Program-made: the position numbers and the translations under genes
The notes under the pieces: generated by a model
The model's input: only the letters and a program-made list of their open reading frames with translations
What the model was told of the DNA's origin: nothing
Databases searched by the model: none
Assembly: GCF_000151665.1 (NCBI RefSeq)
Contig: NW_013171838.1
Span: 385,001-449,000, forward strand
DNA from: Blastocystis hominis
Taxonomy: Eukaryota; Sar; Bigyra; Opalinata; Blastocystidae
DNA: 64,000 nucleotides
Reading direction: 5' to 3'
Shown here: positions 1 to 10,757 of the stretch, piece after piece
Position numbering within the stretch: position 1 is the stretch's first letter
How the letters are laid out: each line of letters begins with the position of its first letter

Positions 1-624
1 TAGAAGGACGCGAGGCCCCAGTCGATGATAAAAACCTCTTTCGTTGTGTAATCAAAAAGTACATTTCCGGGTTTTAAGTCTCGATGCATGATGCCTTTAC
101 TATGTGCGTAGTCCAGACCGATTAGAATCTGATAAAAGTAGTAACGCAGTTCGTAGTCACTGAGAGATGACCAGTATTTCTAAAATCAAGACTAGAGAGA
201 ACAGATACACGATAAGGCAGCGCTTCCACCCACTTTGTTACTAAGATGGGAGTATCTTCGTATGGATTTCGGAGTTTATCCAGCAATGGTAAAATCGAGG
301 GACCTCCTCTTAAGATATCCATTACTTTGATTTCTCTATAATTAATTATCGTGTCTGCTTTTAAATCCATACCTTTTCATTTTTTGCCTATTCAGAGGCT
401 TCAACTGTTTAATGCTAACGTATTCACCCGTTTTCCTGTCATATGCTTTAAAAACTTCACTGAACTTTCCACGCCCTACAGAAGCGATAAGTTCATATCT
501 GTCTCGAGAACTAAAGCGATCAGAGCGAACAAACGACTTTACCCATATTCAAAATTGTAGTGGGCATAGTCACAGTAATCTGCAGGCTGGGATGTAACAG
601 CATCTGCATATTCGCGTGCCACAT
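1..624 (-). CDS. CK2A: Casein kinase 2 alpha catalytic subunit (3' part beyond window)
   Basis: Ser/Thr kinase of the CK2 holoenzyme. The gene starts at an ATG at 624 and runs off the left edge. Exons joined across three short GT-AG introns (32, 37 and 29 nt) give the CK2 order: GRGKFSEVF glycine loop, basic stretch [26 protein letters not shown], then the catalytic loop [12 protein letters not shown] and [13 protein letters not shown] in place of DFG, followed by LAxFY, is diagnostic of CK2 alpha among kinases. The N-terminus (AREYADAV...[13 protein letters not shown]) matches the family's usual leader, which supports the start. The last visible exon ends in the activation segment, so the C-lobe lies outside the window. 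Identification is firm; intron ends are inferred from protein similarity. Confidence 0.93.
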
Positions 625-1049
625 TCATAATGAAACAAAAAGTGGTGTAGTTTAGTAGTGCTACCGATTGTGAATTGTATAAAAATAATATTGTTCAATA
701 GTATTGGATTATGCGAATAGTGAATTGGACTAACTGAAGATAGTTAGAGGTCGGCAGCTGATGGGTAAAATTATTATTATTATTGTTGTTGTTATTATGA
801 ATCGATCTATTCTTAGAATTATCATATACTGATAAATAGGATAAGTGGTTATGATTTTGTTGTTATATGTTAAAAGAGTGACACGGAGATTAGTTGTTAA
901 GGATTATAATGAATAATCATAGAAAGTAATTATTGTATTATCTTTGTTTGTCATTGATTTGCTCCTTTTCAAATAATATCTTGCGTAGTTTTGTGAATAT
1001 GAAGCGAGGCACACAAGTGTTTTTGTTGAATCATTGATCAAATTAAGAG
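625..1049. other. AT-rich intergenic stretch
   Basis: This lies upstream of the CK2 kinase gene. It contains short ATT/GTT trinucleotide runs near 773-797 and no reading frame I can support. It probably holds the kinase promoter, but I see no recognisable element. Confidence 0.5.
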
Positions 1050-1739
1050 AGGCATGGGGCATCGAATATGATAAAGAAAGCGGAAATGTAGCAACAGAAC
1101 AATGAAAGAAGTGATTTGATGTTTCAATGGAGATACGATGACCGAATTCAAGCGAAATGGAACGGATAGTTTGGATCCAATGAAACAAGATCCGATTTAT
1201 ATAGGTGGATTTCGCTATGATGAAGACAGTGATACGATTTAGTCGTGAAGGCATTGGATGTTTGATTGATATCCAGAGTGGAATGGAACTCGAGAATGTG
1301 AATGGAAAGATGGGGCGGAAGTGGGTAAAGTGCATCTGTATGGTGGTAGATAAAACCCAAAATTGAGGGTTGTTTCATCAATAGCTGTGATTTTCAAATA
1401 TGCTCAAATTCATGTTTCCACTTTAATAGTTGTTGCTAATAAACGCGAATAACGTGCCCTTCTAAGTATCAACATCACTGGATTTTTAGAATGAACTGAT
1501 GTGAATTTGCAAGTGACCGATTTGACGATTTATCGAATTGGTGTAACGATTTGAATGCATTGGATCTGAATCGATTCGAGTGGCCACGATCTATCGAAAT
1601 CGGCGATGAAAGTTTTGGATCAGTGGAAACATTCAAAATCGATGGATTGAATCGATTAAAAACTATCATTATCGGAAGCAATTTATATTCTCAGCAAAGG
1701 TGTGAAGATGAAGAAGAAGAAGATGATGATGATTTTTAG
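1050..1739 (+). pseudogene. Decayed relic of the MORN/leucine-rich-repeat gene family
   Basis: The 3' part (about 1551-1739) encodes SIEIGDESFGSVETFKIDG followed by LNRLKTIIIGSN. This is clearly the same repeat as in the large gene at 40.4-45.3 kb (compare SIEIGNDCFGSVQTFKIDG there). It then ends in an acidic run of Glu and Asp codons and a stop. Upstream, in shifting frames with stops, are MORN-like fragments such as GIEYDKESGNV and YPEWNGTRECEWKDG. No single frame, start codon or consistent intron set joins them. I read this as a truncated, frame-broken copy. A living gene with many unseen exons is less likely. Confidence 0.6.
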
Positions 1740-2239
1740 CTTTGATAACTTATATGAACCAGGTACAAATGATCATCAACTAATAATAAAAGTGAAAGTG
1801 ATGTGCATTGTGTGCGAATTCATTAAAGTACCGCGTTTTTTTTAATAATGCATATCATTGATAAGAACACCTGCAATATGGAATGCATTATAGCCATATG
1901 AACTTCAAAGAAATATTAATACTGTTCGAACACTTTTATTACTCATCTCACAAGAGTTCCAAATGCGGCACATACACAGTACTTAGAAAAACAACCAACC
2001 TGAATGATAGTAGTTAGTAATTAACGTATGTATCACATCGGAATAAAATTTATCATATCATACATTCAAAGATTATTCTTACTATCACACATTTATACAA
2101 TAGCAAGACAATAACCATCTCGTATGTTTTGTCCATTTATGAAATCATTCTCACACATAAACCACCTTTTTCACCACACCTAACACACTCAAAACATGCA
2201 GGATGACCAATCTGTGTGATTCCATTCACAATATAGTTT
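1740..2239. other. Intergenic, nothing recognised
   Basis: AT-rich sequence between the relic and the 3' end of TRM112. I see no ORF with family resemblance, no tRNA and no notable repeat. Confidence 0.5.
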
Positions 2240-2247
2240 AACAAACA
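2240..2247 (-). terminator. TGTTTGTT 3'-end motif (TRM112)
   Basis: AACAAACA on the plus strand reads TGTTTGTT in the sense of the TRM112 gene, about 20 nt past its TAG. This octamer marks polyadenylation sites in Blastocystis. Confidence 0.6.
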
Positions 2248-2267
2248 TGGGTTAACCATTACAAAAA

Positions 2268-2775
2268 CTAAACTTCATCTTCTCGAAGCAGCATATTAGG
2301 AATGCCTTGCTCAATCACATACTCTCGTCCACAGTGGCGACAGACAAGCTTTCCGGACATCACTTCGAGTTCCAGCAATGCATGGTGAATATTCTTCAAA
2401 ACCTCGTCATTAAGATCAGAAGGAAGAGTTTCTGGTATTGTGTAGCCAATCTACATTTTCCAGGTTTCGGTAATACCTACATCGGCTGCCCCAGATCGGA
2501 AAGCTGCCCAATCAATCTTTTTGATGAGCTTGAGGATAAACTCGCGATTAAAATCATCTTCTCTTTCTTCGAGTCCTCCTTCATTTAAAACAATCTACAT
2601 AACATGGTTTCCCCAACTCTCCAATACCTGCAAGGGAAAATTCCTTCTTTTTTGTTCTTCAGGGAGCCCTGCATTGTCGCTCTCCACAGTCGCAACGCAT
2701 TTCTACAGTTGAGAAATCAACTCGATTCCGAACGGCGACATTGCAAAGTAAGAAATTATGAGTCATTAATCTCAT
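2268..2775 (-). CDS. TRM112: TRM112-like methyltransferase activator
   Basis: Small zinc-binding partner that stabilises several methyltransferases acting on tRNA, rRNA and the release factor eRF1. The spliced protein is 135 aa using introns of 37, 33 and 30 nt. It starts MRLMTHNFLLCN and contains RRNFPLQ, FNREFILKLIKKIDWAAF and a C-terminal LVCRHCGREYVIEQGIPNML. These align in order with yeast and human TRM112 (NFL start, FNxxF...W.AF, GIPNML end). Only the second CxxC pair is obvious. The 508-nt locus minus introns is 408 nt, an exact number of codons. It is divergently arranged with mL46, about 100 bp from that gene's start. eRF3, a partner of eRF1, lies 2.6 kb away; any functional link is inference. 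Confidence 0.88.
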
Positions 2776-2871
2776 GGCTGGTCAGAAAAAAGAATATGGA
2801 TTGCGGTGGCAAAAATAGTGATATTTTTTTCATCAGACAGTCTTTCTCTCTATTACTCTATCGAGTCGATC

Positions 2872-3878
2872 ATGATCTCTCTGGTCAATCGAGGCATAAC
2901 CAGAACTTTTCTTGATTCAACAGTTCGTTCGTTTTCTGTTGTTGCTGGTTCCACAAAGTCAAGACACCGCCATGGAGAATACCCTCCTTCGGAGAGGAAA
3001 ATTAAGCGAAATCAGAGGAAAGAAGAACGACGGAAACTTGCAGAGCATTACAAGTTGTTAGATGAGGAAGCAATTAAATCCAACTTCGAGAAAAAGTGGT
3101 GCTGTAAGTTGTCCCTGTGAGAAAACGTGATTCTCTCTGAGGAATAGAATTGTGGAACGTCAGCCCATTGTGTTCGGGCAGCCGCCTGAGTGGTACACAA
3201 GGTTCGAGAAAATTCGTGAGCAACGTCGTTTAGATAAGCTGATGCCTCCCTATGACAAAGTTGTCGATAGTATCATCAACGCTCGCGAGGAGACGTTTGA
3301 ATTGGAAGATAAGGATCGGATGGTGCACGCTCTTCCCCGCCTCAACGCATAGGAAATGAAGAAGCTCCACGAAGCCTCTACATCGGACATCACTCCTGCG
3401 GATAAGGCAAACGACCGCCATTCCCTTCTGCGAAACACCCCCGGCTTCCTCTACCTGCTAATCGACACACCCGCTGGTTGGTCATTCCCCAGCGTTGAAT
3501 TCGATGAGTCCAAATACAAATCAACGCGAGAAGTTGCCTCCCTCTTTCATATCTCGATTCTAGGCTCTGGAGAGACTGGCCGCAGCGACCTACGGCAAGG
3601 ATCTGCAGTTGTTTTACTGGGGATACCCGCCTTGCGTGCATACAGCGTTTTTCTCTGAGGCGGTTGATGAGTGTAGACGAAAGTACTCCGAGCAGGAGCA
3701 GAAGAAGACTCAAACTTTTGGAGAGAAGGTGTTCTACTATCGCGCTGCTCGTCTGATCGGAGATGTGGACCTTCCTCCGTCGGTGGGAAAGGATTTCAAT
3801 TGGGTATCGTTGATGGAGATTCCGGAGTATATCAAGGACGAAAATCTCGTTGGTTATTTAAATCGTGTTTTGGAATAG
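2872..3878 (+). CDS. MRPL46: Mitochondrial ribosomal protein mL46
   Basis: Protein of the mitochondrial large ribosomal subunit with a Nudix-like fold. Three introns (31, 30, 31 nt; the first at 3117-3147) give 304 aa. The N-terminus (MISLVNRGITRTFL...SFSVV) looks like a mitochondrial targeting sequence. The middle has ITPADKANDRHSL, and the C-terminal Nudix-like part has GWSFPSVEF, LERLAAATYGKDLQLFYWG, YPPCVHTAFF and GEKVFYYRAARLIGDV, which follow the family pattern. The last 21 coding bases overlap the end of the small TIM gene on the other strand. The TAG stop is followed two bases later by TGTTTGTT, so polyadenylation may remake the stop. The start at 2872 is the first ATG giving a presequence. 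Confidence 0.87.
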
Positions 3879-4100
3879 ATTGTTTGTTTCACAAAGAGGG
3901 AAGGCCTTCTTTGATTGTTTCTTTTCCTGCTCTTGCACGCTTTGATCAATATTCTTTTGAACAAGGAGAGCATACGCTTTATATTTCTCTACACAACTCT
4001 CAAGGCAGCTCTTTTCGGTGGAATCAAGAGTTGGGCTTCGTAACGATTTTATACATTGATCAAAGCAAGTTTGTGATAATTTGTTTGTGTTTCTAGACAT
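3858..4100 (-). CDS. Small Tim chaperone (Tim8/9/10/13 type)
   Basis: An 80-aa single-exon protein with the twin CX3C motif of the mitochondrial intermembrane-space chaperones: CFDQC near residue 12 and CLESC near residue 32, followed by VEKY, as in Tim9/Tim10/Tim13. Such proteins form hexamers that escort membrane proteins between the TOM and TIM complexes. Which of the four paralogs it represents cannot be told from sequence alone. The C-terminal tail (about 25 residues after SVQEQEKKQSKK) overlaps the 3' end of mL46 and may be partly non-coding. The start is ATG at 4100. Confidence 0.85.
   Translation of the reverse strand: MSRNTNKLSQTCFDQCIKSLRSPTLDSTEKSCLESCVEKYKAYALLVQKNIDQSVQEQEKKQSKKAFPLCETNNLFQNTI
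3881..3888 (+). terminator. TGTTTGTT 3'-end motif (mL46)
   Basis: The octamer begins 2 nt after the mL46 TAG. Four bases separate it from the T of that stop, the same spacing seen at eRF3, the TauE-type gene and the BRO1 gene. Confidence 0.7.
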
Positions 4101-4427
4101 TAAACGTCAGATGGTTATGTACTTCATAGCACCCTCATATTCTTGCATAGCCAAATATTGATTCAGTGCCTGATTTCCCCAGAAACCTCGATTCATTCGA
4201 TTTATTTAAAACAAAACGATAATAGCCAAACACACAAATTTTGAGGTGAAAGAGTTTTCATAAATAGTTACTCCCACGTTATTGAATCCGTTAGTATTGT
4301 GTATACGTTGAAAATACGGAGATAATAGGTGAAGAAAAAGAACGCTATATTGTTTTTTCCTATGATGAGCAGTGTAATCATTGAAAATGATGTAATATGA
4401 TGTGATATGATATGGTGTGGAGAATCC
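4101..4427. other. Intergenic, nothing recognised
   Basis: AT-rich spacer between the starts/ends of two minus-strand genes. It contains a short run of GATATG/GATGTG repeats near 4385-4420. I see no supported coding or RNA gene. Confidence 0.5.
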
Positions 4428-5167
4428 CTAATCAAAATAGTATATCTGTGAAACTTGCTTGGGAATAGATGAATGTGAATAAACATGAAAGGATCGATAT
4501 GTTTTGGATGCTGTTACAACCATATCAAGAGCCACATCATGCTCGGAGACAGGGACCGATTCGACTATTTGCTCTTCAAACGCAACACCCTAATAATAAG
4601 AATACAGAAGGACTATTATACCATTAGAATAGGATATTTCCTTTGGTGTGACTGGCACCAATGTTTCAAAAACTCAAATGAACGATCTATTCACCACTCC
4701 TAGGCACCGAAAACCCTACCATAGTATCCCTTTCCGTGTCCCAGTCTTTGGCAATGGGAATCAAATGCCACTCCGGGAACAATAATCAAGTCCGGAGTTA
4801 GTTCAGGATGAAGAAGCAATCGATTTCCATCATGATACTCCGGTATCGGGATTCCCCACTTGTCTCTCGGGAGAGCGTCGATTACTGAGCAGGAATCAAT
4901 CGAAACCCACTCAAATTCTGAATCAGTGAGAATCTTGGGAACAACCACAGATTTCCCACAACCAAAGCAATCCTCCATAATACAGCGAGTATCAACCTCG
5001 GTGTTCATCGGTAAGTAGAGACCCACCGATTTAGCACTGTGGTATTCTTTTAGGTTCTTTATACTTCCAAGTATTCGAGTACTCTGCTCCATTTTTGATT
5101 CAGCCGAGAGAGTTCGCAAAACTCTTCCAATTAGCTTCCGGAGATCTTTCTTTGTAGCGACAGACAT
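4428..5167 (-). CDS. MTHFS: 5-formyltetrahydrofolate cyclo-ligase
   Basis: ATP-dependent enzyme that converts 5-formyl-THF to 5,10-methenyl-THF, returning stored folate to one-carbon metabolism. Two introns (33 and 32 nt) give 224 aa, about the usual length. Visible family landmarks are VGLYLPMNTEVDT, KWGIPIPEY, the signature DLIIVPGVAFD followed by RLGHGKGYYD, then MGVAFEEQIVESVPVSEHDV and a final MVVT segment. The first intron falls inside the YYD-R loop; without splicing the frame would end in VFGA. The start is ATG at 5167. Confidence 0.93.
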
Positions 5168-5409
5168 AATTTTCTCTTACAAAAATCTAGAATCCAAGTA
5201 TTGTTTCACGAGTTCGATATTCGATAAATCGATTGCTAATGAGATCCAAGAAAATGTAAAAATTCGAATGACTCACTGTGATATAGTGAGCGGAACGCAG
5301 TTATCTCGTTTCGAGTTGAGGAGTATGATTATCATGGAGGAAAAATACAGGTATCGACCAGAATAAAGAATAATAATTTGATTATTTCGGTCGGGATTAC
5401 CGCATAATA

Positions 5410-7365
5410 ATGAGTTTCGGCAATTGGTCCTGTAGTTATTAATGCATTGAAACTATTTGTAGCTAATGCAAAAGATTTCACTCCCTCTTGGGGAAACTTT
5501 GGTGATGACTCTGGAAGTGGAGACTTTGTCCCCTCCTTTATTAAAGCACCTGTTCCGCAACAGCCTTCGATTACCAACCAGTTTGCCAAGAAGAAGCCCA
5601 TTACCCTGGCTTCACTCGGAGTGTCAAATCAAAACCTGGGTGGTGCGAAGAGTGTTGCCTTAGGAAAGAGCGCAACTCCCGCTCCCGCTCCCACTCCCGC
5701 TCCCACTCCCGCTCCTGCCCCTGCTCCTACTTCTGCACCTGTATCTGTTGCTGCTCCTGCTGCTCCTGCTGCTCAGGCCGCACCCAGCACATCATCACTT
5801 CCGACTGCACCGAAAACTGAAAAGACTGCTAGCGAGGACGTCACTTCTCCTGAATCGGAGTGTCTTGATGTGGATTCTCCGGAAGTGGCTACCGAAACCG
5901 AACCTTCTACTGTTTCGTCTTTTTACGCGCGTCACGCTTTAGACTGCGTCTTTCTCGCTCGACGAGCTCATTGCCAAGGAAGATCCCCGCGAGAACATCA
6001 ATGTCGTGTTCATCGGCCATGTCGACGCCGGCAAGTCCACCATCTGCGGTAACATCATGTTCACAACGGGCATGGTGGACAAGCGCACCATCGAGAAGTT
6101 CGAGCGCGAAGCGAAGCTGCGTAACCGCGAGAGCTGGTTCCTGGCGTACATCATGGACACGAACGACGAAGAGCGCGCCAAGGTCGCTATGGAGGCCGTG
6201 TTGAACGTAGGGAATCACGGTGGAGGTGGGTCGCGCCTACTTCGAAACGGAGCACAAGCGGTTCACCGTGCTGGACGCGCCCGGCCACAAGAACTACGTG
6301 CCGAACATGATCGCAGGCGCCGCGCAGGCGGACGCCGGCGTGCTGGTGATTTCGGCGCGCAAGGGCGAGTTCGAGTCGGGCTTCGAGCGGTCCGGGCAGA
6401 CCCGTGAGCACGTGCTCTTGGCGAAGACGCTGGGCGTGAAGCGTCTGATCGTGGCGGTGAACAAGATGGACGAAGAGACGGTGAAGTGGTCGGAGCGTCG
6501 GTACAACGACATCGTCACGAAGCTGTCGCCCTACCTGAAGCGCGTGGGGTACAACGTGCAGGAGGACGTGACGTTCCTCCCCGTGTCGGGTCTGCGCGGA
6601 TACAACCTGAAGGAGGGCATTCCGGAAGGCATGTGTCCCTGGTACTCCGGACCCTCGCTCTTCCAGATCCTCGACTCCATGCAGATCGAGGGACGCGACG
6701 CCTCCGCGCCGCTCCGTCTCCCCGTTCTCGATAAATTCAACGACCGCGGATGCGTCATCACCGGAAAGGTCGAGTCCGGTCGTCTGGTGGGCGTGGATCC
6801 CCGCGGTGACGCGTAGATCGTGGGGAACTCGGTGCTGCTGATGCCGAACAGCCGGAAGGCGGAGGTGCAGAGCATCACGATCAACGACAAGGAAGTGCTG
6901 TCGGCGAAGCCGGGCGAGAACGTGAACGTGCGTCTGAAGGGAATCAGCGACTCGAACGTGTTCCGCGGGTAGGCGAGGCGGGGAGGCGCGATGCGTAGAG
7001 ACATCATCTGCCACGAAGATCTGCACATCCACGCGGTGAAGGAGTTCGAGGCCCGGCTGGTGCTGCTGGAGCTGCTGGAGAACCGCCGCATCATGACGGC
7101 GGGGTACGGAGCGGTGCTGCACATCCACACGGCGGTGGAGGAAGTGATGATTACCGACCTCATCGCCGAGCAGGACCGCAAGACCAAGGCCATTAAGAAG
7201 CATCCCAGATTCGTGAAGAGCGATAGCATCGTGTTCGCGAAGCTGTCGCTCTCGAAGCCGGTTTGCATGGAGATGTTCGATTCCATGCCGCAGTTGGGAC
7301 GATTCACCATTCGCGATGAGGGAAAGACGATTGCCATCGGAAAGGTGACCAAGATTATCAATTGA
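5410..7365 (+). CDS. ERF3: Eukaryotic release factor 3 (eRF3/Sup35 GTPase)
   Basis: GTPase partner of eRF1 in translation termination. Five introns (5432-5462, 5912-5942, 6183-6210, 6787-6816 and 6969-6998; 28-31 nt) give 601 aa. The N-terminal 180 residues are low-complexity: Ser/Gly-rich, then an Ala-Pro repeat (APAPTPAPTPAP). The GTPase core has G1 GHVDAGKS, TVEVGRAYFETEHKRF, G3 DAPGH and G4 NKMD, and the elongation-factor-like beta domains follow (SVLLMPNSRKAEV, AVLHIHTAVEEV). The sequence VEVGRAYF separates eRF3 from Hbs1 and eEF1A. Five short introns kept in a gene that would otherwise look frame-broken were the best calibration for intron size here. The stop TGA is 2 nt from TGTTTGTT. 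Confidence 0.95.
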
Positions 7366-7367
7366 GG

Positions 7368-7375
7368 TGTTTGTT
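7368..7375 (+). terminator. TGTTTGTT 3'-end motif (eRF3)
   Basis: The octamer lies directly after the eRF3 TGA. The T of the stop is followed by four bases and then the motif. Confidence 0.7.
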
Positions 7376-7428
7376 GCATACGGAAGCGGTGGGGAGGAGA
7401 CTCAGTTAACAGAGATTATCCTGTGTAG

Positions 7429-9791
7429 ATGGAATTCGTTTTTTATTGCTCGACGTGCCAGTGGGAGCAAGTACATGGTGGTGACGAATAGAATGCACGT
7501 TGATACGCGGGATGTGGATGGTCAAATTCAGTGTAGTGTCGTACTTTGCTTATTTTGCTTGTTAAGTAGTGTGGCAACACCAATCTGGAGCGCATTCCTT
7601 CTCAAGATGTTATCGATTTGGATATTACCTAGTATTCCATTTCTTTCATGGTTCATTGTAGTAATCAGGACGAAGAGTCCAGATTCGTATCGATCAATAA
7701 TGGAGTGACTGTTATTCGTTTTTTCAACCAAGGAAGTATATCTATCAACGTTAACTCTTCAGGCGTAATGAAGTATATATGAGTCTCATTTCTAGGGAGT
7801 GAATCGAAGACTTCTTTCAAGTATAATTCGTTTGTACCCTTGTTAACCCTTTTTTACCGCAGAATCCTCCCCCGGGTGCGAATAGATCTGGATGGTACGT
7901 TAGGAGAGCAATCCCTCTACCCTTTTTCGCATTACCTATCGAATCGCGTTCGAGACGTTCTGCATCAGCTTCCTATTGCCACTATCAATGCTCCTCCGAT
8001 GCTTAATCCGCTCCACCAAAGCTGTTCCTCCTATCTCTCCTCTCTGCCCCTCATTTCGCTCTCTTCCACTGAGGAATGTTCGATTTGCGAAACCGAATAC
8101 GCGCCCAACGACGACATCGTGAAGCTCCCGTGTGGTCATGCATTTCATCTCGCCTGTATCTCCACCTGGGGCGAAAAAGTACGGACATGGCTGACATCAT
8201 CAATGCATAGCACAACAGCTGTCCGCTTTGTCGTTCCGTGATCCAGCCCCCAGGGCACATCCCAGCCAGACCGGCAATCGAAGCGGATCCTCGCTTGGAA
8301 GCGCAAATCGAGCTGCGTAGTGAAGAATTGGAGCGTCAAATCGACGATCGAATTTCGGAGTTGGAACGCGAAGTGGAGACGCTGACCGACGCACTCGATG
8401 AGCTGATTCAACGCCGAGACGACGATCTAGCATCGTTAGAAGATGAGAAGGGGAGACTGCTCGACTTCTTGGAGAATCGGCGGGACTTTCTGGAAGAACG
8501 CGTGAGCTGTGTGGAGCAGGAGCGCGATCAGCAGATCGAAGGATTGTGGGACGAGAAGAATTGGTTGCAGGAGAGTCTGTTGCTACAGCAAGATAATTTG
8601 CTTCTAGATATGGATAATAAGCGAATGTTGTTTGAAATGGAAGTGGATAGGCGATGGGAGAATGATGAAATGGCGAGAAACGAAGCGTTGAATCAGTTTA
8701 ACGCGAAGCAGCAAGCTCGTTTGGACGAATTCAATTCGATGATGGAGAAGCGGCTGAAGGCGTTCGATGCGAAGATCGAGGAGGTGAAAGAGTCGTTCGA
8801 TTCGCAGATCAAAACGCAGAGAAGAGTGTTTGAGTCGTATTACCAGGCGGAGATGAATATAACCAACGTGCAGAGAAAGGCGATACTGGATAATTTTGAG
8901 GAGCAAAAGCAAGCGTTGGAGAGTCGGAAGAGATCGTTTGAAGCGGAGATTCGAACGCAACAAATGGCGAAGTTGAGCGTTCGAAGCCGAGCAGAGATGG
9001 AAATCCGAAGAGAAAATGAGCGAAGAGCCTTGCGAGAAGGCAATGAGAATCGAAATGAAAATCGAAATGAAAATCGAAATGAGAATCGAAATGAAAACGA
9101 CAATCACATTCATCATGAATCTCCCATTCAGAATCACATTCATCATGAATCTCCCATTGCGAATGAGAATGGAGAAGAAAGGCGGGAGAGAGAGACCGAG
9201 AATCGCAACCTTCATCAACTCGAAACGATTCGAACTCGGCAAACTACCCTCCAAACACAAATCGAATCATTAACAAACCGAGAAGCCGCTCTTCGTTCCA
9301 CATTGCACGACTTGATTCGTCAGCGAGATGAAGTCGATGCTCGAAAGAACGAGTTGAGCAATCAAGGATGGTGGTTTTGGATTCGAAGAAATGCGAATAA
9401 AGCGCAAATAGAAGCTCTCGATGCTCAACGCAACGCCCTGAGCAGCAGCATCGAAAAAACAAACCTGCAACTCTGTACTCTTAACGCGCAGCTCGCTTCT
9501 CTTCGAGCCGAAATCGACTCTCTCCACTCTTCGCAAAATCTGCAAGACGGGAACGAAACTCCCGATCTCGATTGCAATGTTTTCAACAAACACCCGAAAG
9601 CACAGATTTCAAACCAGACACGAGCAGCAGAGCCACGAGCACCCACTGAATCTTCTTCGCAGGCATTTTTCCCGCGACCTTGCTTCCAATTACACCGCCC
9701 ACTACCGAGCCCAAGCAGATCGGCAAGGCCGTTCCAAGAACAAGATTGCCCTTCTTATAGCTCAGATGCGCGGAGATCGAAGTGGGAATAA
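7429..9791 (+). CDS. RING-H2 E3 ubiquitin ligase with long coiled coil
   Basis: Six introns of 29-32 nt give an open frame of 725 aa. The N-terminus has a CxxC...CxxC zinc ribbon (FYCSTC ... QCSSCGN), as in RNF126-type ligases. A RING-H2 finger follows at CSICETEY...LPCGHAFHLAC, completed across an intron by CPLCRS. After that come several hundred residues of charged coiled coil (ELEREVETL, QQARLDEF), interrupted by Asn-Glu-Asn-Arg repeats and a duplicated HIHHESPI unit. The open frame reaches 9791, but its last 70 residues run antisense to the last exon of the next gene and look unnatural. A weak TGTTTTCA at 9577 with the usual spacing would give a polyadenylation-made stop near 9573. Its substrate is unknown. 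Confidence 0.75.
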
Positions 9792-10707
9792 TCATCGAAG
9801 CCTACACATCAATCCTTCATCCAGCAGCCACCAGCGACGTTCCCATAATTTTCTTAGGAGCCATCTGCGTAAACAAACAGAGGCTGGGAGAGACGATGAT
9901 TCCTCCTCCCACGCCGAAAAAGCCACTCATCGTGCCAGCCACCAGTCCCAAACTCAGCAAAAGCGGACTGTGCTCCACTACCTCCGACTGCTTCATTGCC
10001 TCCATCGAAAGACAGTCGCGATAGCCCAGCTTCGCGTTTTCCTCGGCGAGATTGCTGACCTCCTGGGCCTTCTTCTGGGCTTCCTGCTCCTTCCGCTTCT
10101 CCATAATGCGCGTTTTGATGGGAAGAAGCGGAGCGACTAAAAGACAGAGAATTCCGTAATAGCGCTTGAGTTTTTTCGACTCGAAGTTGTGAGACCACTT
10201 CGAGCCGTAGCGAGCCATGATCATTGAAGTTACAGTGATTGCCGCAGCTGCGGGAATATCAATCAAACCTTGGGAAATGTAAGTTCCCGTACCAGTGAGA
10301 GCGGTTGCGAAAATCGAGACTAGAGAACACGAGGCCGCCTGGTGCTGCGACATTCCACCAAAGGTAGTCAAAAGTGGAATGATGATGAACCCACCACCCA
10401 GACCGACCATGGATCCAAGGGCCGAGGCCACTAAACCGACGGTGAATCCGGCCACGTTTCGTTTGAGAGCAGAGGACTCGGGTTTCACGACGGTTTGTGT
10501 CGCTTCTTTTGCAACCTGTTCAGTTGCGTTCGACACGATCTTTTCGCCTTCTTGTGACGTAGCAAATGCCCGGACACAGATTGACGCGGTATTGGGAGGA
10601 AGGACAAATCGCAGAGATGGGGAAGAAAACCCTCCTCTGCATCGAGCAGCAGTCCTGACCACCACGCTCACACCACGAGAAACCCTGAACACACTAGACG
10701 CAAGCAT
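9583..10707 (-). CDS. TauE/SafE (DUF81) family membrane transporter, probably mitochondrial
   Basis: One intron (9802-9831, 30 nt) gives 364 aa. The first 60 residues (MLASSVFRVSRGVSVVVRTAARC...) are Arg/Ser-rich, like a mitochondrial presequence. Two related halves follow, each with the glycine-rich TauE/SafE motif: GSMVGLGGGFIIIPLL and GFFGVGGGIIVSPSL. Between and after them are hydrophobic helices, separated by a charged loop rich in Lys and Glu. The family carries sulfonates, sulfite or other organic anions in bacteria; the substrate here cannot be predicted. No stop precedes the 3'-end octamer: the frame reads through it to TGA, so the functional stop is probably made by polyadenylation. 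Confidence 0.85.
9585..9592 (-). terminator. TGTTTGTT 3'-end motif inside the reading frame (TauE-type gene)
   Basis: The octamer is read in frame as ...GVC followed by TGA. Cleavage four bases upstream leaves a T that poly(A) would turn into TAA. Confidence 0.7.
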
Positions 10708-10757
10708 AATTTGTGGAAACAAAGAACACAAATCACTCTTTGACCATACACTAACAA

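Noticed and set aside
904-1381. Minus-strand 143- and 77-codon frames at the left end
   Set aside because: They lie antisense to the decayed MORN relic, lack family resemblance and have compositions typical of reverse reading of AT-rich coding DNA.
6187-7379. Long minus-strand open frames opposite eRF3
   Set aside because: Shadows of a GC-rich coding region; Arg/His/Leu-biased with no family match, while the plus strand is clearly eRF3.
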